Assembly: GCF_035989265.1 (NCBI RefSeq)
Contig: NZ_JAYKZX010000003.1
Location: 2,666,001 to 2,730,000, forward strand
Direction of reading: 5' to 3'
DNA from: Sphingobium sp. HWE2-09
GTDB taxonomy: Bacteria; Pseudomonadota; Alphaproteobacteria; Sphingomonadales; Sphingomonadaceae
Length of the DNA: 64,000 nucleotides
The notes beneath the pieces are model-generated. The model had not been told where the DNA came from and ran no database searches. It worked only from the letters and a program-made list of their open reading frames with translations. Shown here one piece after another: positions 55,302-64,000 of this stretch (positions are counted from its first letter, which is position 1; each line of letters opens with the position of its first letter). A program made the translations under genes and the position numbers.

Positions 55302-55724
55302 TTAACCTGCGAATGGATCGTAGCTGCCGAAGCTCCAGACATTGCCTTCCGGGTCGAGCGCGGTGTAGCCCCGACCGGGATAGCCGTCATTATCCTGCGG
55401 TTCCTGCACCACCACCGCCCCTTCGTTGCGGGCGTGGAGGCAATGGGCGTCGGGATCTGCGACAAGGACATAGACACTTGCGGTGACGGCGCCGATGTCG
55501 CGGGCGGTGGACCAAGTATAGAGTGATTCGCCCTCCATATCCCGGACGCTGCCCAGCATGATCATGCCATCGCCCAGCACCAGCTGGGCATGATGAATGA
55601 TCGTGGGATCGGTGTCGTCGGGGTGGACGGCGTGTCGCGTAAAGCCGAAGGCGTCGCACAGAAAATCGATTGCGGCGGGGGCGTTGGTGTAGCGCAGGCA
55701 CGGGATGACGGGCGAACCGGGCAT
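55302..55724 (-). CDS. VOC-family (glyoxalase/bleomycin-resistance-like) protein
   Basis: The 140-aa protein has the vicinal-oxygen-chelate fold with CLRYTNAPAAIDFLCDAFGF, HHAQLVLGDGMIMLGS and the C-terminal GYTALDPEGNVWSFGSYDP. Members bind metal and act on small molecules, or serve as antibiotic-binding or degrading proteins; the substrate here is unknown. ATG 55724 has AAGGAGAGGAAG directly upstream and was chosen over one six codons further up. Confidence 0.85.
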   Translation of the reverse strand: MPGSPVIPCLRYTNAPAAIDFLCDAFGFTRHAVHPDDTDPTIIHHAQLVLGDGMIMLGSVRDMEGESLYTWSTARDIGAVTASVYVLVADPDAHCLHARNEGAVVVQEPQDNDGYPGRGYTALDPEGNVWSFGSYDPFAG

Positions 55725-55791
55725 CTTCCTCTCCTTCTTCACATCTGCGTTCAGTCTAGCGCATCATCGTCCAAGTCGCTAGGCGAAGCAG

Positions 55792-56607
55792 ATGACCACC
55801 CGCGATGACCTGGCCCTTGCCAACCGCCTTGCCGATGCCGCCGGCACGGCCATCCGCCCCTTTTTCCGCGCCCGGTACGACATGGAGTTGAAGGCGGACA
55901 AGTCGCCGGTGACGGAGGCCGACCGCGCCGCCGAAGCCGCGATCCGCGCAATATTGGAAAAGGAGCGGCCGGACGACGGCATCATCGGCGAGGAATATGG
56001 ATCGGTGCGCGAGGATGCGGAGCGGGTGTGGATTCTCGATCCGATCGACGGGACGCGCAGCTTCATTGCCGGGCGGCCGATCTTCGGCACGCTGATCGCG
56101 CTGACGCAGGCGGGGTGGCCGACCATCGGCATCATCGACCAGCCGATCGCGCGGGAACGCTGGGCCGGGATGAGCGGGCAGCCGACGACCTTCAACGGCC
56201 AGCCGGTGCGGACGCGGGCGTGCAAGGCGCTGGAAGGCGCGGGCATCGCCACCACCAGCCCGCATCTGTTCGGTGAGGGCGACGTGCCCCATTATATGGC
56301 GCTGGTCGCGGCCGTGTCCGGCGGGTCGCCGCGCCAGGGGCCGGTCTATGGCGGGGATTGCTATAATTATGGGCTGTTGGCGTCCGGTTTCCTGGACATC
56401 GTCATCGAATTGGGCCTGCAAAGCTATGATTTCGCCGCGCTGGTGCCGGTGGTCGAGGGTGCGGGCGGGCTGATGTGCGACTGGAACGGCGAGCCGCTGA
56501 CCGCCGACAGTGAAGGCCATGTGCTGGCGCTGGGCGATCCGGCGCGGCTGGAAGATGTGCTGGAGGCGTTGCAGGCGGTCGGACATGATCATGGGCATGA
56601 TCACTGA
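55792..56607 (+). CDS. hisN: Histidinol-phosphatase, inositol-monophosphatase fold
   Basis: The 271-aa protein has the IMPase-type metal motifs: [11 protein letters not shown] (Glu), [14 protein letters not shown] (Asp-Pro-x-Asp-Gly-Thr) and [36 protein letters not shown] with the late Asp. The [15 protein letters not shown] opening and [14 protein letters not shown] are typical of the HisN branch, which removes phosphate from histidinol phosphate; inositol phosphatase activity cannot be excluded. The C-terminus ends in a His-rich tail (GHDHGHDH). The macro-domain gene overlaps its end by 7 bp. Confidence 0.88.
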   Translation: MTTRDDLALANRLADAAGTAIRPFFRARYDMELKADKSPVTEADRAAEAAIRAILEKERPDDGIIGEEYGSVREDAERVWILDPIDGTRSFIAGRPIFGTLIALTQAGWPTIGIIDQPIARERWAGMSGQPTTFNGQPVRTRACKALEGAGIATTSPHLFGEGDVPHYMALVAAVSGGSPRQGPVYGGDCYNYGLLASGFLDIVIELGLQSYDFAALVPVVEGAGGLMCDWNGEPLTADSEGHVLALGDPARLEDVLEALQAVGHDHGHDH

Positions 56608-57145
56608 CCCGTTGATGCGACATCCCTGACGGCCCTATCGAACAACGTAGTCGTGGCTTCATCGAAGCAAACGAAACATATCCAATCAAAGGCTTGCGGA
56701 TCGCGCAACAGCGCCGATGCGACCGCAGCGGCGGCGACCTGCGCCGCCTGTTTTTTGGGAAGCCATATATGCCGGTCGAGATCGCCGGGAAGGCGATGCT
56801 GCGCAATCCATGTTGCCGAGCCAGGTTGAGCGAATGGACATAACAGCTGGTCAGCAAATCCTGCTCGCCATGGTCGCCGCCATGCCAGACCGGTCCCACC
56901 GTATGAATGACATGGCGAGCGGGCAGATCGTAACCGCGGGTCATCCGGGCTTCACCAGTCGGGCATCCGCCAATGGTTCGACATTCCGCCAATAAGCCCG
57001 GTCCCGCTGCGCGATGGATCGCACCGTCGACGCCACCGCCGCCCAACAGATGGTTGTTGGCGGCGTTCACGATGACGTCCATGGCGCACCGGGTAATATC
57101 GCCGGTTGCCACGTCCCATTTGGTGGTTCCCACCCTCACAGCCAC
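56601..57145 (-). pseudogene. Macro-domain (ADP-ribose binding/hydrolase) gene with a frameshift at A AAA AAC
   Basis: The first 131 codons read a macro domain: [44 protein letters not shown], and GIYGFP with the catalytic loop. Immediately after GFPK, at a run of six A's, the frame runs into unrelated sequence. Reading -1 at A AAA AAC instead gives [21 protein letters not shown], then [15 protein letters not shown] and ends [10 protein letters not shown], the expected end of the domain. The full product would be 181 aa. It is 21 bp downstream of the AsmA gene. A sequencing error, a mutation or programmed slippage are all possible. Confidence 0.8.
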
Positions 57146-57166
57146 GCGCCTTTCCGCCGTCTCAGG

Positions 57167-59308
57167 TCAGAAGATACCGAGGAATTTCTTTTCCTGACGC
57201 TTCTGCTCCCCGGCATTGCCCCTGCCCTTCTCATCCTTCGCGGTAGTGCCGCGACCGACATCGTCGCGCGGCTGGCCGCCCTTGGTGCGCTGACCCTGCG
57301 CACTGGCCCCGGCCAGCACCGGACCGCAGGCCGCGCCCTTGGCGTCGCCCGGATCGACGAAGGCGAGCAGCGATGCGATGGGTGTGCCGACGATGCCCAG
57401 TGCCAGGGCCGCGCCGCCCCGCGTCATCAATTCGGGGCTGACGACGGCCATGGATGGCCGCGCGAAATAGCCGTTGATGCCGACGGGCGACTGGCCCGAC
57501 AACAGGCTGATCTTCTTGCCATCCGCGCGGAAGACCAGGTCCAGGCTTTCATTCTTGAACGAAAAGCCGCCCCGGCCGATCATCACATTCTTCTTGGTAT
57601 CGATCAGGATCGGGTCGGCCGCCGCCACGCCGTTGCGCACAGTGAAGGCGACGAGGCCGCAATTGATCTCCACCGGTTGCTTGAGTTTGCCCGAGAACAT
57701 CTTGGTGGCGAAAGTGCCGACGTCCAGTTCGGCCAGTTGGACGTTGCGCGCCCACATCGACCCGGCGGGCAAGGTGAAGGCGATGCGCCCGTTCGCGGTG
57801 CCCAGCGAATCATGGAGCGTGTCGCCCAGCCCGGCCATCTGCACGCGCCCCTTGATCACGCCATTGGTGCCCGATTCGGCGACGCCCCAGCGCGCCAGCA
57901 GCGTGCCCATCGGCGTGGGCGCCAGGCGGATGTCGTAGCGGGTGCGGACCGGCCGGTTGCGCGCGTTGATCTCTATGTCCGACGCGACATGGCCGCCCGC
58001 CATGTCGAAGGTGAGCGGCGACAGGGTGAGCAGGCTGTGGTCGAGCTTCACCGTCACCGCCCCGTTGGACACCGGCAGGTTCGGCGCGCGAATGGTGCGC
58101 ACGGTGTAGCGGACATTGGCGTCGAAATTGCGGATCGCCTCCACCCTCAGCGGCGTATCGGGCAGGACGCGGGGCGTGCCGCCGACGGTTTCGATCGCGC
58201 CGGCCGCGCCTTTGGCCGCCAACAGTTCGGGATCATAGCCGATGAAGGGGCCGACATCGATGATGTCGAGCTTCTGCGTGGCAAGGTCGGCGTCGATCAG
58301 CAGGCGCCCCTTGGGCAGGGAGACGGTCATCTTGCCCGCCAGATCACTGTCGCCGAAACGCCCCTTCAAACGGGTGAAGCGCCATTCCTTGCCGCTGCGG
58401 GTCAGGTTGGAGGTGAAGCGATAGGCGCGGGTGTCGGGGATCGCCGCGCCCAGGAAATCGAACAAATGGCTAAGGTTAGGACCGCGCGTGACCAGATGCA
58501 GGTCGCTGCCCTCCAACTGGGTCGCGCCGGGCAACGTACCAGTGACGTCGACCACCGTCGCACCGGCGACGGCGCGGGCGACCAGGCTGTTCTTGCCGCC
58601 CGATATGGTGGCGTTGGGCGATAGCAATTGCCCCTTGAGCGTGAAGGGCAGGTTGCGCATCGTGCCGTTGCCCGACAGGCTGATCGCCTGGTCGAAGCGG
58701 GTATCGCGCGCCTTGGTCGTGTCGAACAGGATGTCGGTGGCGAGTTGCAGTTGCGGATCGCGATAGCGCAGGGTCGTACCGGTGAGCAGCGCGCGGCTGA
58801 TCAGCGGCAGGTTGAGCGGCTCGCCCTTCTTATCCGGATTGCCGAGCGTCCAGGTGTTGCGCTGATGATCGGCCGTCCATTCCATATCCGCGGCGGCGTT
58901 GCGCAATTCCAGCCATTGCAGCCGGTATTTGTCGCCAAAGATCAGGCTGAGCGGGGCGATGCGGCTGTCGATCAGGTCGGCGCGCAACAGGTCGGGCTTG
59001 CTGGCCCAGCCAGGGTTGGCGATGCGCAGCCCTTCGGCGCGGAATTTGATCGCGATGGGGGCAAAATAGAGCTGGAAGTCGCCGCCGACCGTGACCGGGC
59101 GTTCCAGCCGGTTGGTCAGGATGCGTTCGAAGCTGCCCTTGAGGAAGCGACCCTTGGTGATGAAGAGGATCAGCCAGAGCGCGAAGAGGATACCGACGAT
59201 CCACAGGATGATCCGCACCGGCAGCGGCAGGCGACGCCAGCGGTCGCGCGCGCGACGGACGAGCGAGCCTGAGCCCTCGGCGGGTGGGGAGGGTGTGGGA
59301 TCGACCAT
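57167..59308 (-). CDS. AsmA family protein
   Basis: The 713-aa protein has one N-terminal membrane helix (about residues 30-50, ILWIVGILFALWLILFIT) and a large periplasmic part with the AsmA pattern: KGSFERILTNRLERPVTVGG, AEGLRIANPGWASKPDLLRAD, and the C-terminal AsmA_2-type MAGLGDTLHDSLGTANGRIAF. AsmA-like proteins are now seen as bridge-like carriers of phospholipid between membranes. A C-terminal tail rich in K, E, Q and G (about 670-713) is a sphingomonad-type extension. It is followed in 21 bp by the macro-domain gene. Confidence 0.88.
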   Translation of the reverse strand: MVDPTPSPPAEGSGSLVRRARDRWRRLPLPVRIILWIVGILFALWLILFITKGRFLKGSFERILTNRLERPVTVGGDFQLYFAPIAIKFRAEGLRIANPGWASKPDLLRADLIDSRIAPLSLIFGDKYRLQWLELRNAAADMEWTADHQRNTWTLGNPDKKGEPLNLPLISRALLTGTTLRYRDPQLQLATDILFDTTKARDTRFDQAISLSGNGTMRNLPFTLKGQLLSPNATISGGKNSLVARAVAGATVVDVTGTLPGATQLEGSDLHLVTRGPNLSHLFDFLGAAIPDTRAYRFTSNLTRSGKEWRFTRLKGRFGDSDLAGKMTVSLPKGRLLIDADLATQKLDIIDVGPFIGYDPELLAAKGAAGAIETVGGTPRVLPDTPLRVEAIRNFDANVRYTVRTIRAPNLPVSNGAVTVKLDHSLLTLSPLTFDMAGGHVASDIEINARNRPVRTRYDIRLAPTPMGTLLARWGVAESGTNGVIKGRVQMAGLGDTLHDSLGTANGRIAFTLPAGSMWARNVQLAELDVGTFATKMFSGKLKQPVEINCGLVAFTVRNGVAAADPILIDTKKNVMIGRGGFSFKNESLDLVFRADGKKISLLSGQSPVGINGYFARPSMAVVSPELMTRGGAALALGIVGTPIASLLAFVDPGDAKGAACGPVLAGASAQGQRTKGGQPRDDVGRGTTAKDEKGRGNAGEQKRQEKKFLGIF

Positions 59309-59466
59309 GGCGAGCGTAACGCGGCGTGATGGCGTTTGGCTCCGAATCGCTTGCTTTATCGGGATCAGCCGCCTATGCGCGCCGTTCGCGATATTCAGTG
59401 AGACCGCCCGGCTAACTAGGGCTGCCGGGGCTGTCTGTAATCGTCGCGCTGAACAAGGAGACGAAA

Positions 59467-59670
59467 ATGCCCAAGATGAAGACCAAGAGCGGTGTGAAGA
59501 AGCGCTTCAAGTTCACCGCCACCGGCAAGGTGAAGCATGGCGTCGCTGGCAAGCGTCACCGGCTGATCAGCCATAACGCCAAGTATATCCGTCAGAACCG
59601 CGGCACGTCCGTCCTGTCGGATGCCGATGTTGCCCATGTGCGCCTGTGGGCGCCCTACGGCCTGAAGTAA
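59467..59670 (+). CDS. rpmI: 50S ribosomal protein L35
   Basis: The 67-aa basic protein has [20 protein letters not shown], then [17 protein letters not shown] and [35 protein letters not shown] precedes the ATG. rplT follows after 13 bp. infC, which usually precedes rpmI, is not next to it here. Confidence 0.97.
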   Translation: MPKMKTKSGVKKRFKFTATGKVKHGVAGKRHRLISHNAKYIRQNRGTSVLSDADVAHVRLWAPYGLK

Positions 59671-59683
59671 GGAGTAGAGGCAC

Positions 59684-60046
59684 ATGGCACGCGTAAAACG
59701 TGGTGTAACCACCAAGGCGAAGCATAAGCGGTTATTGGTTCAGGCGAAGGGCTATTATGGCCGTCGCAAGAACACGATCCGTGTCGCTCGCCAGGCCGTC
59801 GAAAAGGCCGGCCAATACGCCTATCGCGACCGTAAGGTTAAGAAGCGGTCCTTCCGTGGTCTGTGGATCCAGCGCATCAACGCTGGCGTTCGCGCCGAAG
59901 GCCTGACCTATTCGCAGTTCATGCACGGCCTGAAGCTGGCCGGCGTGCAACTGGACCGCAAGGTTCTGGCCGATATTGCGATGCATGAAGGCGCCGCATT
60001 CAGCGCCATCATCGCCCAGGCGAAGGCTGCGCTGCCCGCAGCTTAA
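59684..60046 (+). CDS. rplT: 50S ribosomal protein L20
   Basis: The 120-aa protein has [21 protein letters not shown], then [36 protein letters not shown] and [21 protein letters not shown], all highly typical. L20 binds 23S rRNA early in large-subunit assembly and in several bacteria represses its own operon. A strong terminator follows. Confidence 0.97.
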   Translation: MARVKRGVTTKAKHKRLLVQAKGYYGRRKNTIRVARQAVEKAGQYAYRDRKVKKRSFRGLWIQRINAGVRAEGLTYSQFMHGLKLAGVQLDRKVLADIAMHEGAAFSAIIAQAKAALPAA

Positions 60047-60071
60047 GCGAACCGATCGCAAGATCGTCAAA

Positions 60072-60115
60072 GGGGCGCCGGGGCAGATGCCTTCGGCGCC
60101 CTTTTTGTTTTTTCG
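60072..60115 (+). terminator. Intrinsic terminator after rplT
   Basis: GGGGCGCCG and CGGCGCCC form a stem around a 13-base loop and are followed by TTTTTGTTTTTT. This is a classic rho-independent terminator ending the rpmI-rplT unit, so pheS-pheT must have their own promoter. Confidence 0.9.
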
Positions 60116-60123
60116 CTCAACGC

Positions 60124-60196
60124 CCGTTCGTTTCGAGCGTGTCGAGAAATGCCTGCACTGCGCTATGGGCTTCTCGACTTCGCTCGAAGCGAACGG
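60124..60196. repeat. Hairpin repeat, CCGTTCG-TTTCGAG family
   Basis: CCGTTCGTTTCGAGCGTGTC (60124-60143, then GAGAA) pairs with TTCTCGACTTCGCTCGAAGC (60171-60190, then GAACGG). It is related to the pair at 17949-18010. It lies between the rplT terminator and the LysE gene; the other sequence in this gap shows nothing clear. Confidence 0.75.
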
Positions 60197-60227
60197 AGTG
60201 TGGAAGCCTTATCGAAAGGCCATTCCC

Positions 60228-60848
60228 ATGTCGCTGCATCTATGGTGGTTGTACGTCACTGCCGTCTTCCTGATCTCCGCCACGCCGGGGCCGAACATGC
60301 TGCATGTGATGACGCAGAGCATCGCCCATGGCCCGCGCAAGGCGACAGCGACGAAGGCAGGGCTGATGAGTGCGGTGCTGCTGTGCCTGGTTGCGTCGGC
60401 GCTGGGGCTTGGCGCACTGCTCAAGGCGTCGCCGGGGCTGTTCGACGTGCTGCGCTATGCGGGCGTCGCCTATCTGGTCTGGCTGGGGATCAAGGCGTGG
60501 CGCGCACCGGTGGGTGATGTCGGCGCGGTGGGCGCGACACGGGCGCGGTCGTTGCGCGCCTTATATGGCACCGGGTTGCTGACGGGGCTTTCCAATCCCA
60601 AGCTGATCATCTTTGCCGCGGCGCTGTTCCCGCAGTTCATCGATCTGCACCGCCCCTTCTGGGTGCAGCTGGTGATCCTGATCACCAGTTTCGTGGTGAT
60701 CGAATTTGGCTGGCAGTGCCTCTATGCTCTGGGCGGGGTGAAGCTGGCCCGCTGGCTGCAACCCGCCAATCGGCAGAGATTGTTCAACCGTGGTACGGGA
60801 TTGCTGTTCATCGGATTTGGCGGGGCGTTGCTGGGGGCGCGGGCGTAA
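60228..60848 (+). CDS. LysE/RhtB-family amino-acid exporter
   Basis: The 206-aa protein has six membrane helices and the LysE pattern: FLISATPGPNMLHVMTQSI near residue 12, GLMSAVLLCLVASALGLGALL, YAGVAYLVWLGIKAWR, and GLLTGLSNPKLIIFAAALFPQFI. Such proteins export amino acids or homoserine lactone-like compounds; the substrate is not set by sequence. ATG 60228 is the first in-frame start before the helix. Confidence 0.9.
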   Translation: MSLHLWWLYVTAVFLISATPGPNMLHVMTQSIAHGPRKATATKAGLMSAVLLCLVASALGLGALLKASPGLFDVLRYAGVAYLVWLGIKAWRAPVGDVGAVGATRARSLRALYGTGLLTGLSNPKLIIFAAALFPQFIDLHRPFWVQLVILITSFVVIEFGWQCLYALGGVKLARWLQPANRQRLFNRGTGLLFIGFGGALLGARA

Positions 60849-60854
60849 GAGCAA

Positions 60855-61266
60855 CGTCATTCCCGCGCAGGCGGGAACCCATTTCCGGAGGCTGCCATGA
60901 TGCATGAGATCAGTCCATCCGTTTACATCCTTGCCAGCCGACGGAACGGTACGCTTTATACCGGTGTCACAGCCGCCCTGATAAAGCGGTTGTATGAGCA
61001 TCGAAACGGCTTGATCCAAGGCTTCACGAACGACTACGGCGTCAAGCGCCTGGTTTGGTTCGAGCCGCATGACAGCATGGAGAACGCCATCCTGCGCGAA
61101 AAGCGGATCAAGAAATGGAATAGGCAGTGGAAGATAGAGCTGATCGAAGCCGAAAATCCCGACTGGGATGATCTGGCGCTGGGCTTGGGCTTTGAGCCTT
61201 TGCCCTCTCTACGCAGCGACTGACCGAAAAGTCGGGAGATGGGTTCCCGCTTTCGCGGGAATGACG
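60855..61266. mobile_element. 412-bp hairpin-bounded element carrying a second GIY-YIG nuclease gene
   Basis: The left unit CGTCATTCCCGC-GCAG-GCGGGA with ACCCAT (60855-60882) and the right unit ATGGGTTCCCGC-TTT-CGCGGGA with ATGACG (61239-61266) are inverted copies differing only in the loop (2 of 28 bases). Each is a hairpin in itself. The enclosed gene is a 108-codon GIY-YIG protein homologous to that in the element at 21612. The element lies 6 bp after the LysE stop and 16 bp before pheS, again a tight intergenic insertion. Mobility is inferred from structure. Confidence 0.7.
60897..61223 (+). CDS. Small GIY-YIG nuclease-domain protein (second copy)
   Basis: The 108-aa product is homologous along its whole length to the gene at 21670. 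It has VYILAS, GTLYTGVTAALIKRLYEHR (YTG in place of YIG), GFTNDYGVKRLVWFEPHDS and REKRIKKWNRQWKIELIEAE. The catalytic Arg and Glu positions are kept, but YIG to YTG is a small departure. GGAGGCTGCC lies before the double ATG. It is predicted to cut DNA, with the flanking hairpins the natural candidate target. Confidence 0.88.
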   Translation: MMHEISPSVYILASRRNGTLYTGVTAALIKRLYEHRNGLIQGFTNDYGVKRLVWFEPHDSMENAILREKRIKKWNRQWKIELIEAENPDWDDLALGLGFEPLPSLRSD

Positions 61267-61282
61267 AGATGGTGGAAGATTT

Positions 61283-62377
61283 ATGACTGAAATTAGCGCA
61301 TTGAAAGCCGGCCTGATCGCCGACATCGCCGCTGCCGACACGCTGGATGCTGTGGAGGCGCTGCGCGTGGGGGCGTTGGGCAAGAGCGGGGTCGTCACTG
61401 GCCTGCTCAAGACGCTGGGGCCGATGTCGCCGGACGAGCGGATGGCAAAAGGGCCGCCGATCCAGGATTTGCGCGAAAGCGTCACCGCGGCGCTGGCGGA
61501 CAAGAAGGCGGCGCTGGAGCAGGCGGCGCTTGACGCCCGGCTCGCGTCCGAACGTATCGACATGACCCTGCCCGCTGACCTGGGTGCGCAGGGGTCCGTC
61601 CATCCGGTCAGCCAGGTGATGGACGAGTTGGCGGAAATCTTCGCCGACCTGGGTTTCTCGGTCGCCACCGGGCCGGAGATCGAGGACGACTGGCATAATT
61701 TTACCGCGCTCAACATTCCCGAGACGCATCCGGCGCGCGCGATGCATGACACCTTCTACTTCCCGGACGAGGACGGCGCGAAGAAGATGCTGCTGCGCAC
61801 CCATACGTCGCCGGTGCAGATCCGCACGATGATGAATGGCACCCCGCCGCCGATCCGCATCATCGCGCCGGGCCGCGTTTATCGCAGCGACAGCGATGCG
61901 ACCCATACGCCCATGTTCCACCAGATCGAAGGGCTGGTGATCGACAAGGGGATCACGCTGGGCCATTTGAAATGGACGCTGGAGACGTTCCTCAAGGCGT
62001 TCTTCGAGCGCGAGGACATCGTCCTGCGGCTGCGCCCCAGCTATTTCCCCTTCACCGAACCGTCGGTCGAGGTCGATGTCGGCTATACGCTGACCAATGG
62101 CCAGCGCGTCATCGGCGGCGACGGCGAAGGGCCAAGCGGCGGCTGGCTGGAAGTGCTGGGCAGCGGCATGGTCAACCGGCGGGTGATCGAGGCGTGCGGG
62201 CTGGACCCTGACGAGTGGCAGGGCTTTGCCTTCGGCACCGGGGTCGATCGGCTGGCGATGCTGAAATATGGGATGAACGACTTGCGCGCCTTCTTCGACG
62301 GCGATCTGCGCTGGCTGAAACATTATGGTTTTTCGGCGCTGGACGTGCCCACGCTGAGCGGAGGAGTCGGCGCATGA
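61283..62377 (+). CDS. pheS: Phenylalanine--tRNA ligase alpha subunit
   Basis: PheS carries the catalytic class II core of the heterotetrameric enzyme. The 364-aa protein has an N-terminal coiled-coil arm, [21 protein letters not shown] near residue 105, motif 2 with [20 protein letters not shown], and motif 3 [20 protein letters not shown]. Its stop overlaps the pheT start by four bases (ATGA). It begins 16 bp after the right hairpin of the GIY-YIG element. Confidence 0.97.
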   Translation: MTEISALKAGLIADIAAADTLDAVEALRVGALGKSGVVTGLLKTLGPMSPDERMAKGPPIQDLRESVTAALADKKAALEQAALDARLASERIDMTLPADLGAQGSVHPVSQVMDELAEIFADLGFSVATGPEIEDDWHNFTALNIPETHPARAMHDTFYFPDEDGAKKMLLRTHTSPVQIRTMMNGTPPPIRIIAPGRVYRSDSDATHTPMFHQIEGLVIDKGITLGHLKWTLETFLKAFFEREDIVLRLRPSYFPFTEPSVEVDVGYTLTNGQRVIGGDGEGPSGGWLEVLGSGMVNRRVIEACGLDPDEWQGFAFGTGVDRLAMLKYGMNDLRAFFDGDLRWLKHYGFSALDVPTLSGGVGA

Positions 62378-64000
62378 AGTTCACCCTGAGCTGGCTCAAG
62401 ACGCATCTGGCGACCGATGCGGAACTGCCCACCATCCTCAAAAAGCTGAACGCCATCGGGCTGGAGGTCGAGGGCGTCGAGAATCCGGCCGAGAAGCTGG
62501 GCGGGTTCAAGATCGCCAAGGTGCTGACCGCCGAACGCCATCCGCAGGCCGACAAGTTGCAGGTGCTGACCGTCGATCATGGTGACGGCAATCCATTGCA
62601 GGTCGTGTGCGGCGCGCCCAATGCGCGGGCTGGCCTGGTCGGCGTGTTCGGCCTTGAAGGCGCGGTGGTGCCGGTCAATGGCATGGTGCTGAAGAAGACC
62701 GCGATCCGGGGCGTCGAATCCAACGGCATGATGTGTTCGACGCGCGAGCTGGAACTGGGCGACGATCATGACGGGATCATCGAACTGGATGAAGCCGCGC
62801 CGGTGGGGCAGGTCTATGCTGACTGGGCAGGGCTGAACGATCCGGTCATCGACGTCAGCGTCACGCCCAACCGGCAGGATTGCATGGGCGTGCGCGGCAT
62901 CGCGCGCGATCTGGCGGCGGCAGGCCTGGGCACGCTCAATGCCATCATCGTGCCGGAGATCGAAGGCGTGGGTCCGGGACCGGACGTGCGGACGGACGAT
63001 GTCGATGGCTGCCCGGCCTTCTTCGCTCGGACGGTGCGCGGCGTCACCAATGGCACGTCGCCCGAATGGATGAGCAAGCGGTTGAAGGCGATCGGGCAGA
63101 AGCCGATCAGCGCTTTGGTCGACATTACCAACTATATCATGATCGACCTGGGTCGGCCGCTGCATGTCTATGACATGGCGAGCCTCAAGGGCGGGCTGGT
63201 CGCGCGCAAGGGTCGGCCGGGCGAGCAAGTGCTGGCGCTCAACGGCAAGAGCTACACCGTCGACGAGACGATGACCGTGATCGCCGACGACGAAGCCGTG
63301 CATGATATTGGCGGCATCATGGGCGGCGAACATTCGGGCGCGCAGGCCGGGACGACCGACGTGCTGATCGAATGCGCCTATTTCACGCCTGAGCGGATCG
63401 CGATGACGGGGCAGAAGCTGACCCTGACATCCGACGCACGCGGGCGGTTCGAGCGCGGCGTCGATCCTGCTTTCCTGGACGATGGCCTGTCGATCGCGAC
63501 GTTTCTGGTCACGCATCTGTGCGGCGGGACGCCCAGCGAGGCAACCCGCGCTGGGACGCCGCCTGCTACGCCAAAGACGGTGCAATATACGCCCGACCAG
63601 TGCCTGGCGCTGGCTGGCGTGGATGTGCCTGCCGATGAGCAGAAGCGCATCCTGGAAAGCCTGGGCTTTCTCGTCAGCGGCGAGCCCGGTGGCGTCGAGT
63701 ATCAGGACGGGATGCCGGTCAGCGTGCCCGCCAGCTGGACCATCACCGTGCCGACCTGGCGCCGCGATGTCGATGGCTGGCCCGACATCGTGGAAGAGGT
63801 GGTGCGCATCGTCGGACTGGAGCATGTCCCGTCCACGCCGCTGCCGCGCGTGCCGGGCGTCGCCCGCCCGACCGCCACGCCCGAACAGCTGGTGGAGCGC
63901 CGCGTGCGCCGCACCGCCGCCGCGCGGAGCTTGGCCGAAGCGATCAACTGGTCCTTCATTTCGGAGAAGGAAGCCGCCGCCGTGGGCGGGGGCGACTGGA
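62374..64000 (+). CDS. pheT: Phenylalanine--tRNA ligase beta subunit (3' truncated)
   Basis: The start [19 protein letters not shown] and the frame to the window end give 542 codons of about 800 expected. An OB-fold/EMAP-type tRNA-binding domain at residues about 38-150 includes [15 protein letters not shown], followed by B3/B4 with the editing region and the B5 part. It forms the PheS2PheT2 enzyme that charges tRNA-Phe and edits tyrosine. The overlap with pheS shows co-translation. Confidence 0.97.
   Translation, partial: MKFTLSWLKTHLATDAELPTILKKLNAIGLEVEGVENPAEKLGGFKIAKVLTAERHPQADKLQVLTVDHGDGNPLQVVCGAPNARAGLVGVFGLEGAVVPVNGMVLKKTAIRGVESNGMMCSTRELELGDDHDGIIELDEAAPVGQVYADWAGLNDPVIDVSVTPNRQDCMGVRGIARDLAAAGLGTLNAIIVPEIEGVGPGPDVRTDDVDGCPAFFARTVRGVTNGTSPEWMSKRLKAIGQKPISALVDITNYIMIDLGRPLHVYDMASLKGGLVARKGRPGEQVLALNGKSYTVDETMTVIADDEAVHDIGGIMGGEHSGAQAGTTDVLIECAYFTPERIAMTGQKLTLTSDARGRFERGVDPAFLDDGLSIATFLVTHLCGGTPSEATRAGTPPATPKTVQYTPDQCLALAGVDVPADEQKRILESLGFLVSGEPGGVEYQDGMPVSVPASWTITVPTWRRDVDGWPDIVEEVVRIVGLEHVPSTPLPRVPGVARPTATPEQLVERRVRRTAAARSLAEAINWSFISEKEAAAVGGGDW

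Overview
The window looks like a chromosomal segment of a sphingomonad alphaproteobacterium (Sphingomonadaceae, Sphingobium or Sphingomonas-like). The evidence is high GC coding sequence, a SciP/DUF1153 cell-cycle regulator, a short-form HisG, an UrcA-family protein, a ribD-ribE-ribB-ribH cluster, a Mic60-like gene behind hemC-hemD, and many short palindromic repeats between genes. Nearly all of it is core chromosome. There is no prophage, insertion sequence, CRISPR array, rRNA or recognisable tRNA. Both ends cut genes: an Old Yellow Enzyme lacks its start and pheT lacks its end.

Layout. 1-4.9 kb: OYE, then the riboflavin operon on the minus strand, in which the ribB protein carries an N-terminal helix-turn-helix and a C-terminal GTP cyclohydrolase II-like domain without zinc ligands. 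5-13 kb: TonB-like protein, EF-hand protein, DUF445 protein, an RND efflux pair, two GlsB-type membrane proteins. 13-20 kb: sciP, mnmA, hisG, hisD, nusB, thiL, DUF1345. 20-28 kb: a ClpP-fold protein, ruvA and ruvB separated by a hairpin-bounded GIY-YIG gene, an acyl-CoA synthetase, a higBA toxin-antitoxin pair, uvrB. 28-37 kb: an orphan DUF600-type gene with a toxin-like fragment, lipoproteins, an MBL-fold hydrolase, purH, urcA, and an envelope-glycan cluster (FAD enzyme, GtrA, STT3-like GT-C protein), then msrB. 37-49 kb: an ABC exporter, queG, a lipoprotein and EI24 pair, a PfkB kinase, a flippase, gpsA-tsaD, and divergent hemC-hemD-Mic60-like. 49-64 kb: alpha/beta hydrolase, gltX, nadE, prs, VOC protein, hisN, a frameshifted macro-domain gene, an AsmA protein, rpmI-rplT, a LysE transporter, a second GIY-YIG element, pheS-pheT.

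The most interesting signals are these. (1) Two about 400-bp elements are each bounded by inverted hairpins that begin CGTCAT and end ATGACG and enclose a small GIY-YIG nuclease gene. Three 83-89 bp empty pairs share the same ends, which suggests a REP-like repeat family with a nuclease partner. (2) The HTH-RibB fusion has two palindromes in its own promoter, suggesting autoregulation of riboflavin synthesis. (3) A macro-domain gene is broken exactly at an A AAA AAC heptamer, where a -1 slip restores the full protein. (4) Two related 250-280 bp intergenic elements lie in opposite orientation about 9.4 kb apart. (5) A low-GC orphan immunity-like gene sits beside a toxin-like remnant.
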